A stretch of DNA of 64,000 nucleotides from assembly GCA_028622995.1 (NCBI GenBank), contig JAJQJQ010000021.1:3472001-3536000 (forward strand), given 5' to 3'. Of the stretch, positions 23,934-36,709 are shown piece after piece. The notes under the pieces were generated by a model that searched no databases, had not been told where the DNA came from, and was given only the letters and a program-made list of their open reading frames with translations. Within the stretch, counting starts at the first letter, position 1, and the number at the start of each line of letters is the position of its first letter. The position numbers were made by a program, and so were the translations under genes. The stretch comes from Panagrolaimus kolymaensis (lineage: Eukaryota; Nematoda; Chromadorea; Rhabditida; Panagrolaimidae).

Positions 23934-25434
23934 TTAAGTAGACGAAGTTTCAACTTTTTTTGGAGTGTCAGTTTTTTTCTCATCGAATGGACTGCGAAGA
24001 GTAATTTTGTGACGTCGAAGTGGCATAATTGGAAGAGGATTATTATAGTAATATGCAGAAGGATAAACACCAATTGCTGGAGCTACAACCGTTGGAGCTG
24101 TAGCTAATGCAAATGAAGGTGGTGGAGGGAGTGGAGCAAAAGCTACTGGTGGCGGAGGTGGTGCTTCGAATAAAACTGGTGGAGGAAGCATTGCCATAGG
24201 AGGAGCGAGAACTCCAATTTGGGCATAATCTGGAGCAGGTGCATAATTTACTGGTGTTCGAAGTGGCGGTGGTGGACCTCCAGGAATTGGAGCTTGAAGA
24301 GGAGGTGGTGGTCCAACTGATGGTGGCATTGCTTGTCGTTGTGGTGGTTGTTTGAAACCATATTGATCTTGTCCTTGATGTGGTCCATTATTATTCATAG
24401 GGCCAAACGATTGATGTGGAGGACCTTGAGGAGGATAGCCGTTTTCACCTGGAGATGAAAAACCACCTGCTTGTGGACCATAATTTTGTTGTTGAGGATA
24501 TCCTTGTGAACCAGGATGGCCTTGCTCTTGATGTTGCATTTGAGGTGGATAACCTTGAGGGTTTTGTTGAGGATATCCTTGCATGTTTGGACCTTGCTGT
24601 TGTGGATATCCTTGTGGGCCATAGCCTTGTTGTTCTGGATATCCTTGTGATCCTGAAAATTGTTGAGGATAGCCACCTTGCATTCCATTTCCTTGAGGTG
24701 GATAACCTTGAAATTGTTGTTGCATTTGCTGTTGAGGTGAACCTTGTGGAGGATAACCTTGAGGCATCATCTGTTGTTGTTGTTGCTGCTGCTGTGGATA
24801 TCCTGGAGGCATCTGTTGCTGCTGAGGATAGCCTTGTGGCATTATTTGTTGCTGCTGTTGTTGTTGAGGATATCCTTGCATGCTTGGACCTTGCTGTTGT
24901 GGATATCCTTGTGGACCATAACCTTGTTGTTGATTAAATCCAGGAAAGCCTTGTTGACCAGGACTTCGTGGTGGATATCCTTCAGGTCCAGAAACCTGTC
25001 GAGGTTGTTGTTGTTGCTGCTGCTGTGGAAAACCTTGAGGTCCATCAAACCCAGGAGGACCTTGCATTCCACCTCCAGGTGGACCACCTTGTGAGCCACT
25101 TTGTTGACCAGAATTAGGACCACCATGATCACCACCAAATTGACCAGGATTATCAAGCATTTGTTGTTGTTCTGATGTGCCAACAAAATAACGTGCAAGC
25201 CATGGTAAAATCGGGCGAGTTAACTAAATTTAATAAAAAAAATTATAAAACTTTAAATAAAAGTAAAGATAAAGGATATACCGGTACTCCAACTTGTGGA
25301 CTATCATAAAGCATTTGGCCAAAGACATTGTCGAAAATTAAGGATATCAAACACGCTCTATAAAATTACAAAACAAAAAATTAACGTAAAAACAAAGTTT
25401 TATAATTTTCTTACCCTATGACAAAAGCCTTCAT
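23934..25434 (-). CDS. Secreted Gln/Gly/Pro-rich repeat protein
   Basis: Three exons (25415-25434, 25282-25357, 23934-25223) give 461 residues. The short N-terminus [20 protein letters not shown] is a likely signal peptide. A small conserved-looking stretch ([16 protein letters not shown]) comes next. Residues from about 60 to 300 are tandem GYPQQQ-type repeats with interspersed GPQ and MQG. Two nearly identical blocks ([15 protein letters not shown], then S or N, MQGYPQQ) point to recent internal duplication. A Pro-rich region (PPPPP tracts) and a basic tail ([17 protein letters not shown]) close the protein. Such composition suits a structural or cuticle/eggshell-type matrix protein, or an aggregation-prone low-complexity protein. 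No known domain. Frames on the opposite strand through this repeat are artefacts of it. Confidence 0.75.
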
Positions 25435-26880
25435 AATAATTATTGCACTACGGGGCCAAGAAATAAAAAAAAGGAGAGTTAAGCCCTAGGCTATGTTAAA
25501 AGCCTAAAAGTAACTAACTCAAAAAATACAATATTTCAATCAGATTTTATTTCCAATTCTTTTTATATTCGTTGAATACATCCTTTTTCTATTTAGCCTC
25601 CACCCCTCTTCTTTACCAAAAAAATAATGTGTTTTATTTTTTTTTTGTCATCAAAGTCAGGTTCTTCTTGCTTCTCTTCGGTTGGACGGTAACTGTAGCA
25701 GTCAGTAGCCAGCGGTCATCAAATTATCTCTCCTGCTTTTTTTCTCACACTTTCGAAAAAAAAAAATTTTCTTTGAATTGTTTGTGTTTCATCATTCGAT
25801 TCAAATATAAAAAAAGGATGTGATATAACAATTTTTTTCCTACCTTCGCAACACAAATCTCTTTTTTTTTTTTTTGCAATCTAAAAAGCATAATCTTTGA
25901 TTTGATTCGCCCGCTCACTCTTTTTTTGCAACAGCAGCAGCAACAGCAAAAAAAGCTTACATATTTTTTATTGAATGTTTAAGACCGGATTTGGACACTT
26001 TTTTTCTCTCCTTCTTCTTCGTTGTTTACCTTTTTACGGAAGTTTTTTCATCATCTTAAAGTTGAATTATAAAAGAAAATATTCCATCGACATTGCTCCC
26101 GCGCGAATAAAATAAAAAAATTTAAAAATGTCAACAAGTTGGGGTTTCTTCTTTTATTCCAAAAGGTGTTGAGCCTGTTTGAAGGGGAAAAGTCTGAAAC
26201 CTGTCAAAAAAAAGTTTTATGATGATGAGGAAGAATAATGTTTAAGAGGAAATATGGATGGATCAGGATGGATATTGACTCCTTTTTTGATTTTTTTGTA
26301 TGAAAAAAAAATGACGAAACTCTTTGGAATGTAATCAAACAAATTCTGTGTTTGAGCACTTTTTTGCGGAAAAGATCAAATTTGAGTGTTTGTTTTTATT
26401 TATCAAATCAATGTTGCAAAAGAAAAATTGAAATGCAAATGTTTTTTTAAAAGTAAGGTAATCGAGGGGTTTTTTATAAATAGATTAAGATTTACACACT
26501 TTTGAAAAATATTGTTACAGTAATAAAAGTAATAAATTGTAAAAATGATTAGAATGGAAATGACAAAAATGTTACCAAGCATTAAAATTTTGAGTAAATT
26601 TGCAAAAAAGAGGAAAAAATAAAAGTGTCGGAACATGAAAGCCATAAACAAAAGTGAAATATTCAAGCAAAAAATAAATTTAATTCGACTTAAAAGTTTG
26701 TTTCGGTGAAATTTTTCAGTTATAAAATTAGTCGATTTTGCTTTCCTTTATTACTTAGATTTTACACGAATTCAACAGTTACAGATAATTCGAATGAAAA
26801 CCCTAGATTTTTTTTGATAAAAAAAGTCCCATTATTGAACGAGCTTTACTATAAAAATCATCAAAGTCTTTTTTCTTCTA
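25435..26880. other. Intergenic
   Basis: T-rich on the + strand with a CAGCAG-type stretch near 25930. No supported gene. It separates divergent promoters of the repeat protein and the first Hsp70-fold gene. Confidence 0.45.
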
Positions 26881-26881
26881 A

Positions 26882-26940
26882 AGGTCATCTTCGCGCATTT
26901 TTTTTATAAACAAAAGCGCCAAAGGACGGTATTTCACAAC
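26882..26940 (+). promoter_or_regulatory. Conserved upstream element of Hsp70-fold gene copy A
   Basis: About 130 nt before the ATG. It shares a nearly continuous block with 34611-34671, upstream of copy B: TCATCT, then CGCGCAT, a T-run, ATAAACAAAAGCGC, and TATTTCACAAC. Conservation outside coding sequence shows that the duplication included the promoter, and these words are candidate control sites. Confidence 0.6.
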
Positions 26941-27071
26941 ATCTTTTATGGAACCCAAAAGTTGTAAATCTTTTCAAAGTATTTTTTGTTTGCCTTTTCC
27001 CTGATCACTATTATCCCCTTTTTTTCAAACCAGCAACGTTGTAATAAACTTTTTTTTTATGACTGCAAGAA

Positions 27072-28795
27072 ATGGTCAAAAAGATGGGTATCAAAGTTTC
27101 AAAAAATGCTAAAGCCTCTGATGAAAAGACTTTTGCATTCGTAACAATTCCATCTCCCGATGAAAAAGCTCTCGAAGTTTGGCAATTTACTAATAATGAA
27201 ATTTCGAAAACTGAATTCGATTGTTCAAATTTATTTACCGAAGCAACAAATTATTTATTAAAACTCAAAAGCAGCAATAATCTCAATGGAATTATTTTTG
27301 ATTTATACGAGCATGATGATTCGAAGTTTCTTTCAAAGCTTAGAAAGGATTTTATTGAATTTTGTCAAATCCAAAACATTGCATTTCGATTTTTCAGTCG
27401 AAAAGCTCTTTTTACTATTATGCTGCTTATGGTTTCTAAAATTGATTTCAAATTCAATTCATGGATTATGTTAGTTTATTATTACAAAGAAGACTTCGTC
27501 GTTAGCCAAATCAAAGTAGGAAAAAAACAATTTGAACTTGGATTAAAATTTGAATTGCATGATCCTGAAACAATTGAAATACCCGCAAAATTTAAAGAAC
27601 TTATGAAATCATGCAAACCAAAAGCAGTTATCATGGGATCATCCACAGATTCTTCGATCTTAAATGTTTTAAAGAACGAGACTCCGTCCGAAATATCCAA
27701 AATAAATACATATATTGCTGACGATTTTGAAGAATGCTTTGTAAAATGTTCATCAAAATTATTCATTGAGTTATTAAATGTGAAAGACTCGCGATGGAAT
27801 TTACTTCATCGCCGCCTTCAGGATTATGAAATTAAAGCGAATTATGAAAATGGTGGTGATTTACGTCTTTTTGATTCCAGTACTGATATTGATGACATTT
27901 GCCCTTATAAAATATCCACCGAACTTCCTCATGAAATTGTTAACCTTCGCGTGAAACAGAATGAAAATGCAGAGGACTTTGGATACCATATTGAATATAC
28001 TAATGATGCGAATGAACTTGTTTTCAATGTGGAAGAAGATGGATTTATTAATTTCAATTTTCCTAAACGATTTGAACCAAGTTTGGCGCTCGAAAAAAGA
28101 TGTATTGAATTAAGTAGAATCCTTTTTAAAGATACAAAAGAAAATCCATTTTTGGTATTTAATTTTGGTTATTTGATGTTATTTTCATATGAAAATGGAA
28201 AATACAATCTCGATAGTAAGTACATATATTTTCTTTAAAATTTTGTAAAAATTTTTGCTGCGCTTTTGTTATTAAATTTAAATACAATCAATTTCAAATA
28301 TCTAACAATGATACATTTTTAGAACAAATGGCGATTAACGATTGCATAGGCTTCTTTAAAGATAAACCCGTGATTGGTCAAGAAGCTAAAAAAATGTTAA
28401 AAAGAAATCCGTTCTTTGTTGTTTATGGTAATCATTTTCTTTTATTGAAATATTTTATCTCGCTTAATTTAGATTTGCTTGAAATCATGTCCATGGATCC
28501 TAAAGACGTCAATCAAAAAAATGGTTGGAGTTTCAAAATTATTCATTCTCAAGACAATGAAAAACCCTTGCTATTGAAATTTGAAACATCCGACGGAACA
28601 CGAAAAGCTACTCCAATATTTTTATTTGCTTTGATCCTAAAAAATTTGGCAAAAATATACAAAGAAAAAATGGGCAAAAAATTAAACGATGTTTTACTTT
28701 TGAATGGTGGTTGTGATAGCAGCGAAAGAATTAATGATCAAATTATAAAAGCTTTTGATTTATTAAATATTCAATGCAAAAAATTTAGAGGTTGA
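27072..28795 (+). CDS. Degenerate Hsp70-fold protein with permuted segments, copy A
   Basis: Three exons (27072-28215, 28323-28427, 28473-28795). The C-terminal segment aligns to the first 175 residues of HSP70: VIGQEAKKMLKRNP matches the NPENT region, DPKDV...WSFKIIHS matches DDPxVQ..WPFKVV, and LILKNLAKIYKEKMGKKLNDVLLL matches the lobe helix and VTDAVI strand. The N-terminal segment resembles later HSP70 parts (residue 95 onward, then lobe II and a beta domain). Segment order is therefore permuted. The DLGTT and DLGGGT phosphate loops are not conserved, so ATP hydrolysis is unlikely. The second ATG (27084) would give MGIKVSKN, an N-myristoylation motif also kept in copy B, so I favour that start. 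Function unknown; it lies directly upstream of TPP2 copy A. Confidence 0.6.
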
Positions 28796-29590
28796 AACAT
28801 TTTTTTATTTGTTGGTTTTATTATTATCAAAATAAAATAAAGATTGTCACGCAAAAAAATAAAAATTTTACTTTGAAACTTTAGGCTGTTGAGATTTGCT
28901 ATTTATAACAAAAAAAGTAATCATGCATTATTTTTAAACATTTTTTGCTCTTTTTTATTTCAAAATATTTTTGAGTTTTTTTTACTAGTGAGTCAGCGTT
29001 ACTCGTTTTTTTTTTGCGAGTCGACTTGATCCACCAAACATAAAGAATAAAAAAGAGAAATTGCATAAGCTAATTTTAAAGATTTCATTTTTCTTTTCCT
29101 TTTTTTGAATAACGATGACGCTTTTATTTCATCGGCTTTATGTTTATTTCCATTTTTATGTACAGTGAATGACTTTTTTTCAATCTTTAGATATCAATCA
29201 CACATCGCGATTTTGTAAAGAAACAACACAATTTCGGCATCAAAACGATGAAAACAATTTTTTGAACCGAACAAAATTTTATTTTAAATTGTTTTCCCCA
29301 AGTCGAGCAACCTTCGCACTTTTTCTTTCTTAAATGCTTTTTATATTTTTCTGCACAAAATCTTTATTTACCTAATATGAATTTTTGGCGAATTCCATAA
29401 TTAATCTACCAAATTTTTTAAAACTTTTTTTAGAACCTCGAACTTTAATTTGTATGTTTTTACCAAGGTTTCAATTTTCTTCAATATATATTGAATAAAT
29501 CTCTGCCATAAAAGATAAAGCGGGACGCATTTTTATTATTATTCTAAAGTAAAATTTCCATTTAGCGTTGTCATACAGCAATTTACACTA
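28796..29590. other. Intergenic between Hsp70-fold A and TPP2 A
   Basis: Contains an AATAAA near 28835 for the upstream gene. Otherwise T-rich spacer with no recognised element. Confidence 0.45.
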
Positions 29591-32500
29591 ATGCAACAAG
29601 AAATTTTACCTGAATCATGTGATTCAAATGAGATAATTTTTCCATCCAAGCATTATATGCCTAAAGAAATTACTCAACAAGTAATTTATTTTATTTTGGA
29701 AAGCTTGTTTTAAACATTAATTTTAGGAAGCATTTCTTAAAAAATATCCAAGCTATGATGGAAGAAATACACTCATCGCAATTTTCGACACGGGTGTTGA
29801 TCCAAGTTTACCCGGTCTTCAAAAAACTACCACTGGTTTACCAAAAATCGTGGATTGTTTGGATTTAACTGGCGCTGGAGATGTTGATACTTCCACCGTT
29901 AAAAGTCTTGATGATAATGGAATTATAAATGGTTTAACTGAACGCGCATTAAAAGTACTATCTTTTTTTTGTCAAATCAAAAGAACATAAAAATTATAGA
30001 TTCCAAAATCATGGAAAAACCCTTCTGGAAAATGGCATCTTGGAATGAAACCCGTTTATGAACTATATTCTTCGACCATACAACAAAGCATTAATGTAAG
30101 TAATAATAAATTTACCGCCTGCCCATATTGATTGGCATTAGCTTTCTACATAATCTTTCCATAAGTGAAATATATATAAAACGAGTTTTCAGGCGCCTCA
30201 AAAGGAAGAGCTTCAAATAAAAAATAAGTCATCCATTGCTCAAGTTCTACGGGAACTTAATGAACATGAAAAAAAGATTGGAACTAAATCAACAAAAATT
30301 TCTGATAAAGAAGATCGAGAAGATATTTTGGCCAAATTCGAGTATTTAAAAGCAGCAGAAAAATGTTCAATCGAATCCCCAGTTGCTGATTGCATTGTAT
30401 GGAATGATGGCGATACTTGGAAAGCATGCGTGGATTTTGCATGCAATGGCGATTTAGAAAATGCTAAAGTAATGATAAGCTTTCGAGAAAATAGAGAATG
30501 GTCATATGTTTCTGATAAGTGCTTAGTTACTTACTGCATCACGATCCACGATGATGGAAACTTACTCGAAATTTGTGTCCCAGATTGCGACCATGGCAGC
30601 CATGTAGCTCACATTGCTGCTGGACATTTCCCCGATGATCCAGAAAAGGATGGACTTGCACCAGGAGCACAAATTCTCTCACTTCGTATTATAGGACAAT
30701 CATGCGGCACTAACCAAGCGTTCATTCGAGCTGTATGTTACTTATAAAATTACAATACTTATGCACTTATTATATTTACAGCTCAACAAATGCATTGAAC
30801 TAAAAGCCGATGTTATTAATCTTTCTATGAGAGGAGATTTTAGTTTTGTTGGTTCTGGGTAATTTTTTTATTTATGAATAGTAAAATCTTGTTAAAATGA
30901 AGTTAATTTTTCATTTTATGATCTTTCAAACATTTCTTTTTAGTGTATTGCATAAATAAAAACGAACATTACTTATTTATATATTTAATTTAGGAATATT
31001 TCAAAATTAATAAAGAATGTTGTTGAAAAACATGGAATAATTTTTGTAACTTCTGCTGGTAATGATGGTGCAATATTATCAACTGTTGGATTTACCATTG
31101 GAAAGGTGCATCATTCTGTTATAAATGTTGGAGCTTATTTGACTCCTGAAATGAAAGATGCTATGTATAGCCATTTTGGTAGTAATGATTCGATTGTTTT
31201 TCCTTTTTCATCACGTGGCCCATGTCTTGATGGATCCTTGGGGGTTTCAATAATTGCACCCGGAGCTGCTATTGCAGGTGTTCCCAAAAATTTTTTGGTT
31301 GGTTCTGAGAGAATGAGCGGCACAAGTATGAGCTCACCGAATGCATGTGGAAATATTGCTTGCTTGATTTCTGCATTAAAATATAAAGAAATTCCAATTT
31401 CACCATATCGAATAAAATTAGCTATAATTAATTCTGCAATGATGCCCAAGAATGAAGCTCATGATCCATTTGGAATTGGACATGGTATTCTTCAACTTGA
31501 TTCAGCTTTTGAATTAATAAAAACCTCCATGAGTAAATTGCCTTCAAATGTCACCGATATCAAAATTGATATTGATGGAAAGCGTGGAATTTATTTGAGA
31601 GAAAAATGGCAAACAAGCTCGATTCAAGAATTCAAAGTTTCTGTTACAACGGAATTCAAACATTTTGAAAATTTAGAAGAAAGAATTAATTTTGAATGTC
31701 CTATTATTTTAAAGTTGTCTGAAGGAGCTGAAACTTTTGTTAAACATCCAAAATATTTCCGACTTCCATCAGGTGCTTTTAATATTCACATTGATCCAAC
31801 AAAACTTGAAGCTGGAAAAGTTTATTATGCTGAAATCTCTGGTGTTGATCCTTCAAATGTTTCACTTGGTTCATTATTTCGAGTTCCTATTACTATTATC
31901 GTTGCTCAGGAAGTTATTCATGGGTTATGGGAAAAGAACGTTACCCTTGAACCATCAGTTCCTTTTCGATGTTTCATTTCACCACCAATTGTAAGTACCT
32001 ATTCAGCATTTACTATAAGTTCAAAAGATGGAGAAAAAATACCATCTTGTAAATTACAATGCCTTTCAATAAGCTGCAACAAAATTTATAAGAAGAAACA
32101 CGAGCTGACTAATTTATTACAAAACGAAATATCATTTGAATCTAGAGTTCATGGTGGAGCTACAATGGAAATATGTTTAATACAAAAATGGGAAAATTTG
32201 AAATCTGCTAACTTGAATATTAAAATTAAGTTTTTTGGTTATTCAATTACTACTAAATGTTTGTTTGCCTCAAATCCTGCAAAGATGATTAAATTTACAA
32301 ACAAACTTAATCATAATGAAATGGTGCCTTTACTTCTCTTTAGAGAATTTTATCAACCTATCAATGTTGAAGAAGCTTTTATTAAACCTTTAAAGGAAAG
32401 AGATTATTTTGATGGTCATCCTTCTTTTTGTTTATTTTTGACTTATAAATTTAAAGGTTTGCTATTATTTCTTTGAAGCAAGTAATAAACCAATTTTTAG

Positions 32501-34319
32501 TTACCATGAAAAGTTCATATTCTTTTTTCATTGATGGATTAAAAACTTTTCAACCATATATGAATAGTTTCCTCCTTCTTGTTTTCACCGCATCCAAAAA
32601 GCTTATTAAAACTAGTGTTAGTTTCAAAGCTAATTCGGTAAATGTTTGAAGCAATAATAAATTACTAATGCTTTTTTTAAGATTGAGCTTGATGAAGGAG
32701 AATATTTCATTCATTTTCAATTTCAAAGCTTTGAAACCAGAATTTTGGATAACCTTAAAAATCTTACGCTTTTTGTAAAAAATAAACTTCCCTTATTTGA
32801 AACTGATCTTTATGATAATGCCACTTCGGTGATAAGACAAGATGGTGAAAAAGTTAAACCTAAATATTATGATGTAAATCAAAATGCATCTTTTTATTTT
32901 GCTTCGGTTTCACCAAGCAAGCTTCCAACTTATTATCCAAATGGATCATATTTAAAAGCTCATTTTTATGCTAAAATGGCTACTAATCCTATCTTTTCTT
33001 ATCCAACAAAATTGCTTTATTTTTTGGAAAACCAACAAAATAACATCAAAACTGGGAAAATATCTTTAGAGCAAGCAATTGAAACGGAAGGAGAATCAGA
33101 AGATAAAAAAATAAAAAGTAAAACATATAAATTTTAAAGGGTTTTTTATTTTCTAATTTATTTTAGTTGCCACTCGCGATCTTGAAATTTCATATATTAC
33201 AAAACACACGGATGCTGCAAAAGCTTTAGAATTATTTAAAAAATTGTCAAATGAATATCCAAAACATTTACCCATTTTTTCAGCTGAAATTGAAAGACTT
33301 ACAAAACTCAAAGATCTTCCAAAATTAAGTAAAATGGTACAAAAATTATTGGAAGTTTCGGAAGCTGAAAACGTTTTGAAATATTTTGGTAGCAATAATA
33401 ATTATCACGAGGAAAATAGTCGTAATAATTCAATTATGGAAAAAAGAAAAGCCGCTATAATTTATGCTTTATTCGTGCAAGCTAATTTAGCTTTAGATGA
33501 ATTCCTCAAAAATACTGAGAAAGATATCCCACGATCTTTTCGAAAGGGCTTTGATCCAAAAAAGAAAAGCAATAATGAAGAAAACAAAGACATGGTCCCT
33601 CTTGAAGATGCTTCAGACGCGGCAGAATCAAATGTAACTGAAGCAGCAAAATTTACTGAAAATGGAAAAGTCAATTCCACCATTTTCGATAACCTTTCAG
33701 AACTTGGAGAAATAATATTAACAACATCGAATGAGAACACGATTGCTTGCGACGATAAAGACTCTATTTTAAATAAAACCCAGCCATTGGAAAATAAGAA
33801 ATTTATAAAGACCCACCCACCAAGTTTGTTGCTTTTTGTTTGAAAACAAAGTGATGCTAAAATTTCTTTTTTTCTTCAGGTGATTTTGATAATGAAAAAT
33901 TCGATACTTTAAAGCCAAATCAACATATGGAAAAACTTGTTATTGAAAGCGGTGAAATAACCCAGGATTCCAAGATAACATTAGACGATATTGAATGCAT
34001 TTATCGAAAATATATGCTTTATGCCGAAGCAACAACAGAAAATTCTCAAATACTTATTGTTAAATATGCAGTAGCACATGGTCGTTATGGAATTGCTTTA
34101 GCAGAACTTGAAAAAATTATTGCAACTAAAAGCACCACTTCTGATTATTTAGCCACTGAAAAAGCTATCATTGAAGTAAGTTTTTAATTGACTTTGGATT
34201 TAAAAAATAAAATTTAATTTTTTTTTCAGGTTTTGGATAGGCTTGGATGGAAGCATTTGGCTGATGAAGAACGAAAAGCGCTTTTACTCAAACATCAAAA
34301 ATTTTATCGCCTCTTTTAA
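29591..34319 (+). CDS. tpp-2: Tripeptidyl-peptidase II, copy A (intact)
   Basis: Giant cytosolic subtilisin-type serine peptidase that removes tripeptides from proteasome products. Eleven exons (29591-29680, 29727-29954, 30000-30095, 30193-30732, 30782-30858, 30994-32456, 32501-32637, 32682-33117, 33167-33823, 33880-34175, 34230-34319) keep frame throughout and give about 1369 residues, the length of invertebrate TPP2. The catalytic residues are present: Asp in [14 protein letters not shown], His in [18 protein letters not shown], oxyanion Asn in TSAGND, and Ser in [13 protein letters not shown]. The family-specific insert between Asp and His ([15 protein letters not shown]...[10 protein letters not shown]) and the C-terminal helical assembly domain ([15 protein letters not shown], [18 protein letters not shown]) are also there. 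It is the only copy in the window that looks fully functional. Confidence 0.95.
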
Positions 34320-34610
34320 AAAATGCCTCATACTTTAAAATATTTACTTTAGTTTTGTATAATATTCTAATTCCTTTGATAATTAAAAAAAGAAAAGAAA
34401 TAAATCTTGAATGATCATCTTTTGCTTAAGCATCTCAAAAAAATAGACAATGCCACAAGAATATTAATAATGTAAAAAGGTGCTTTGTTATGATTTAAGC
34501 TATACTTTCTGGTTATTGCTTATCTTTTTTCAATGGATAAAAAGTGTTAGGAAGAAGTTAACCCCTTTTTTTTCCGCTAAATTTTTTTCACCATAGTCTA
34601 TTTTTCGAAA
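34320..34610. other. Short intergenic, TPP2 A to Hsp70-fold B
   Basis: About 290 nt with an AATAAA near 34400. No gene. Confidence 0.5.
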
Positions 34611-34671
34611 ATGTCATCTCCGCGCATATTTTTTTTATAAACAAAAGCGCTGAAAGATGCTATTTCACAAC
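34611..34671 (+). promoter_or_regulatory. Conserved upstream element of Hsp70-fold gene copy B
   Basis: Counterpart of 26882-26940 (TCATCTCCGCGCAT, T-run, ATAAACAAAAGCGC, TATTTCACAAC), again about 130 nt before the ATG. Confidence 0.6.
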
Positions 34672-34796
34672 TTTTTTTCTGACCCCTCTTTTGAAAGTAT
34701 TTTCTGTTTGGCTTTTCCAAATCATTATTATCGATTTTCTTTCAAAATAGCAAATTTTTAATATTTTTTTTCGGCTGTATATTTAAAAAAAAAGAA

Positions 34797-36520
34797 ATGA
34801 AGAAAAAAATGGGTGGCAAATCTTCAAAAAACCCAAAAATTTCTAAGGAAAAATTTTTTTTGTTTGTAACTGTTCCAACTTATGATGAAAAAGTTCTTGA
34901 AGTATGGCAATTTATTAATAATGAAATCTTAAAAACTAAATTCGATGGTTCAAATTTATTTACCGAAGCAACAAATTATTTATTTAAACTCAAAAGCAGC
35001 AATAATCTCGATGGAATTATTTTTGATTTGTATGAACTTGATTTTTCCAAATTTCTTTCAAAGCTTAGAAAGGATTTTATTGAATTTTGTCAAATCCAAA
35101 ATATCGCGTTTCGATTTTTCAATCGCGAAGTGCTTTTTACTATTATGCTGCTTATGAATTCAAAAGTCAATTTTAAACTTGGTTCTTCCATCATTGTATC
35201 CTATTTCTGTGGAATCGAAAATTTCACTTGTGAAATAAAAGTTGGAAAACGATTTAAACTTGTTCAAAAATTTGAGTTGGATGATGATAGTGAAGATAAT
35301 ATGACAGAAACTAGAGAACTCTTAGAATCATGTAACCCTAAAGCATTTATTATAGGTTCAATGATGGATGACTCAGAAGAATTGAATGGACTCAAAGCAC
35401 AATCACTTTTAGAACAAGAATTCCCTCCAAAAATATTTATCCCTGATGATTTTGAAAAATGCCTCATAAAATGTTCATCAAAATTATTCAATGAATTGAT
35501 CCTTGTTAAAGATTCACGTTGGGATTTAATTCATGAACGATATCAATTTTTCGAAGTTACAGCTGATTATGAAAATGGTGAAAACATGCGTGTTGTTGAT
35601 ACAATTATCGATATTAATGAAACTTGCCCTTATCAAAAAAAGGTTAAACTTCCAGAAGATGTTGTCGATCTTAATGTTGAACAGCTTGGAAATGCATTTG
35701 ATTTTGGTTATCATATTGAATATGTAAATGAAAAAGACGAAATCTTTATTGACGTTGAAGAAGATGGATTCGTTAATTTTAAATTCCCGTATCGTTTGGG
35801 TTATTATGGAAAAATTGAAAAAGAATGTAATGAAATAACTCAAAAGATTTCTAAAGAAACTTCTAATCGGAAACCCTTATTGGCCTTTAACCTCGAATAT
35901 TTAGTATTATTTGTTTATGAAAATGGCAAATATAGTCCATTGGTCATTGATGGTAAGCTATCTTTTTTCATTGGTTTGTAAGACAAAAAAACATATACAG
36001 TTACATTTTAAATACGCAGAATTTTTTATTTATTAAACATTTGTTTTTTATTTTCAGATGTTGCTACCGATTGCATCAGCTTTTTCCAAGAAAAACACAT
36101 AATTGGGACTGAAGCTGAAGAAATGAAAGAAGTGAATCCCGCTTATGTTGTATATGGTAATAATTTTCCTATTTATTTTAAAAAGTTTTTAATATGGCTT
36201 TTCCAGATTTACTTCTAATTATGATGAGGGATCCTAAAAATGTTGAACAAGATGATGATTGGGGTTTCAAAGTGATTCACAGCAAAGATAAAAACCAGCC
36301 TTTATTATTACAATTTGAAACATTTGATGGAACTCGAAAAGCAACTCCACATTTCTTAGTTGCGTTAATTCTAAAAAAAATAGCATATGCATATAAAGAA
36401 AAAATGGGCCAAAAATTGAATGATGTATTACTCATAAATCTCGATGATTTTGAAAGAATTAATGATCAAATGAAAAAAGCTTTTGATTTGTTAAATATTA
36501 ATTGTCAAGTTTATTGTTGA
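34797..36520 (+). CDS. Degenerate Hsp70-fold protein with permuted segments, copy B
   Basis: Three exons (34797-35952, 36058-36156, 36207-36520) with intron positions and phases identical to copy A. Its C-terminal segment is the clearest evidence for the Hsp70 origin: IIGTEAEEMKEVNPAYVVYD, then DPKNVEQDDDWGFKVIHS, then LILKKIAYAYKEKMGQKLND and FERINDQMKKAFDLLNI. These parallel HSP70 [14 protein letters not shown], DDPx[22 protein letters not shown] and [12 protein letters not shown]. The N-terminal half ends in a beta-rich stretch resembling the HSP70 substrate-binding domain. Initiation at the second ATG (34809) gives MGGKSSKN, a strong N-myristoylation consensus, suggesting membrane anchoring. 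ATP-site motifs are lost. The two copies are clearly paralogous but divergent at many residues. Confidence 0.6.
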
Positions 36521-36709
36521 ACCTGCAAATAGTCCTTTCTGTTTTTATTGTGAAATAAAATTTTTTATATAAAACCAAAAAAAGGAGGAAAAAAATTTAA
36601 TTATAATAAAATTTTAATAATAGCAACTTCTTTTTTTGTTATAGAGTAAGTTGGAAGAGTATATTTTTTGCTTTAGTAATTTGCTTTAAATAATTTAAAT
36701 TTTAAAAAA

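Noticed and set aside
24416..25094. Long + strand open frames opposite the Gln-rich protein
   Set aside because: Mirror frames of a CAG/CCT-type repeat; the minus-strand frame has the signal peptide, introns and sensible composition.
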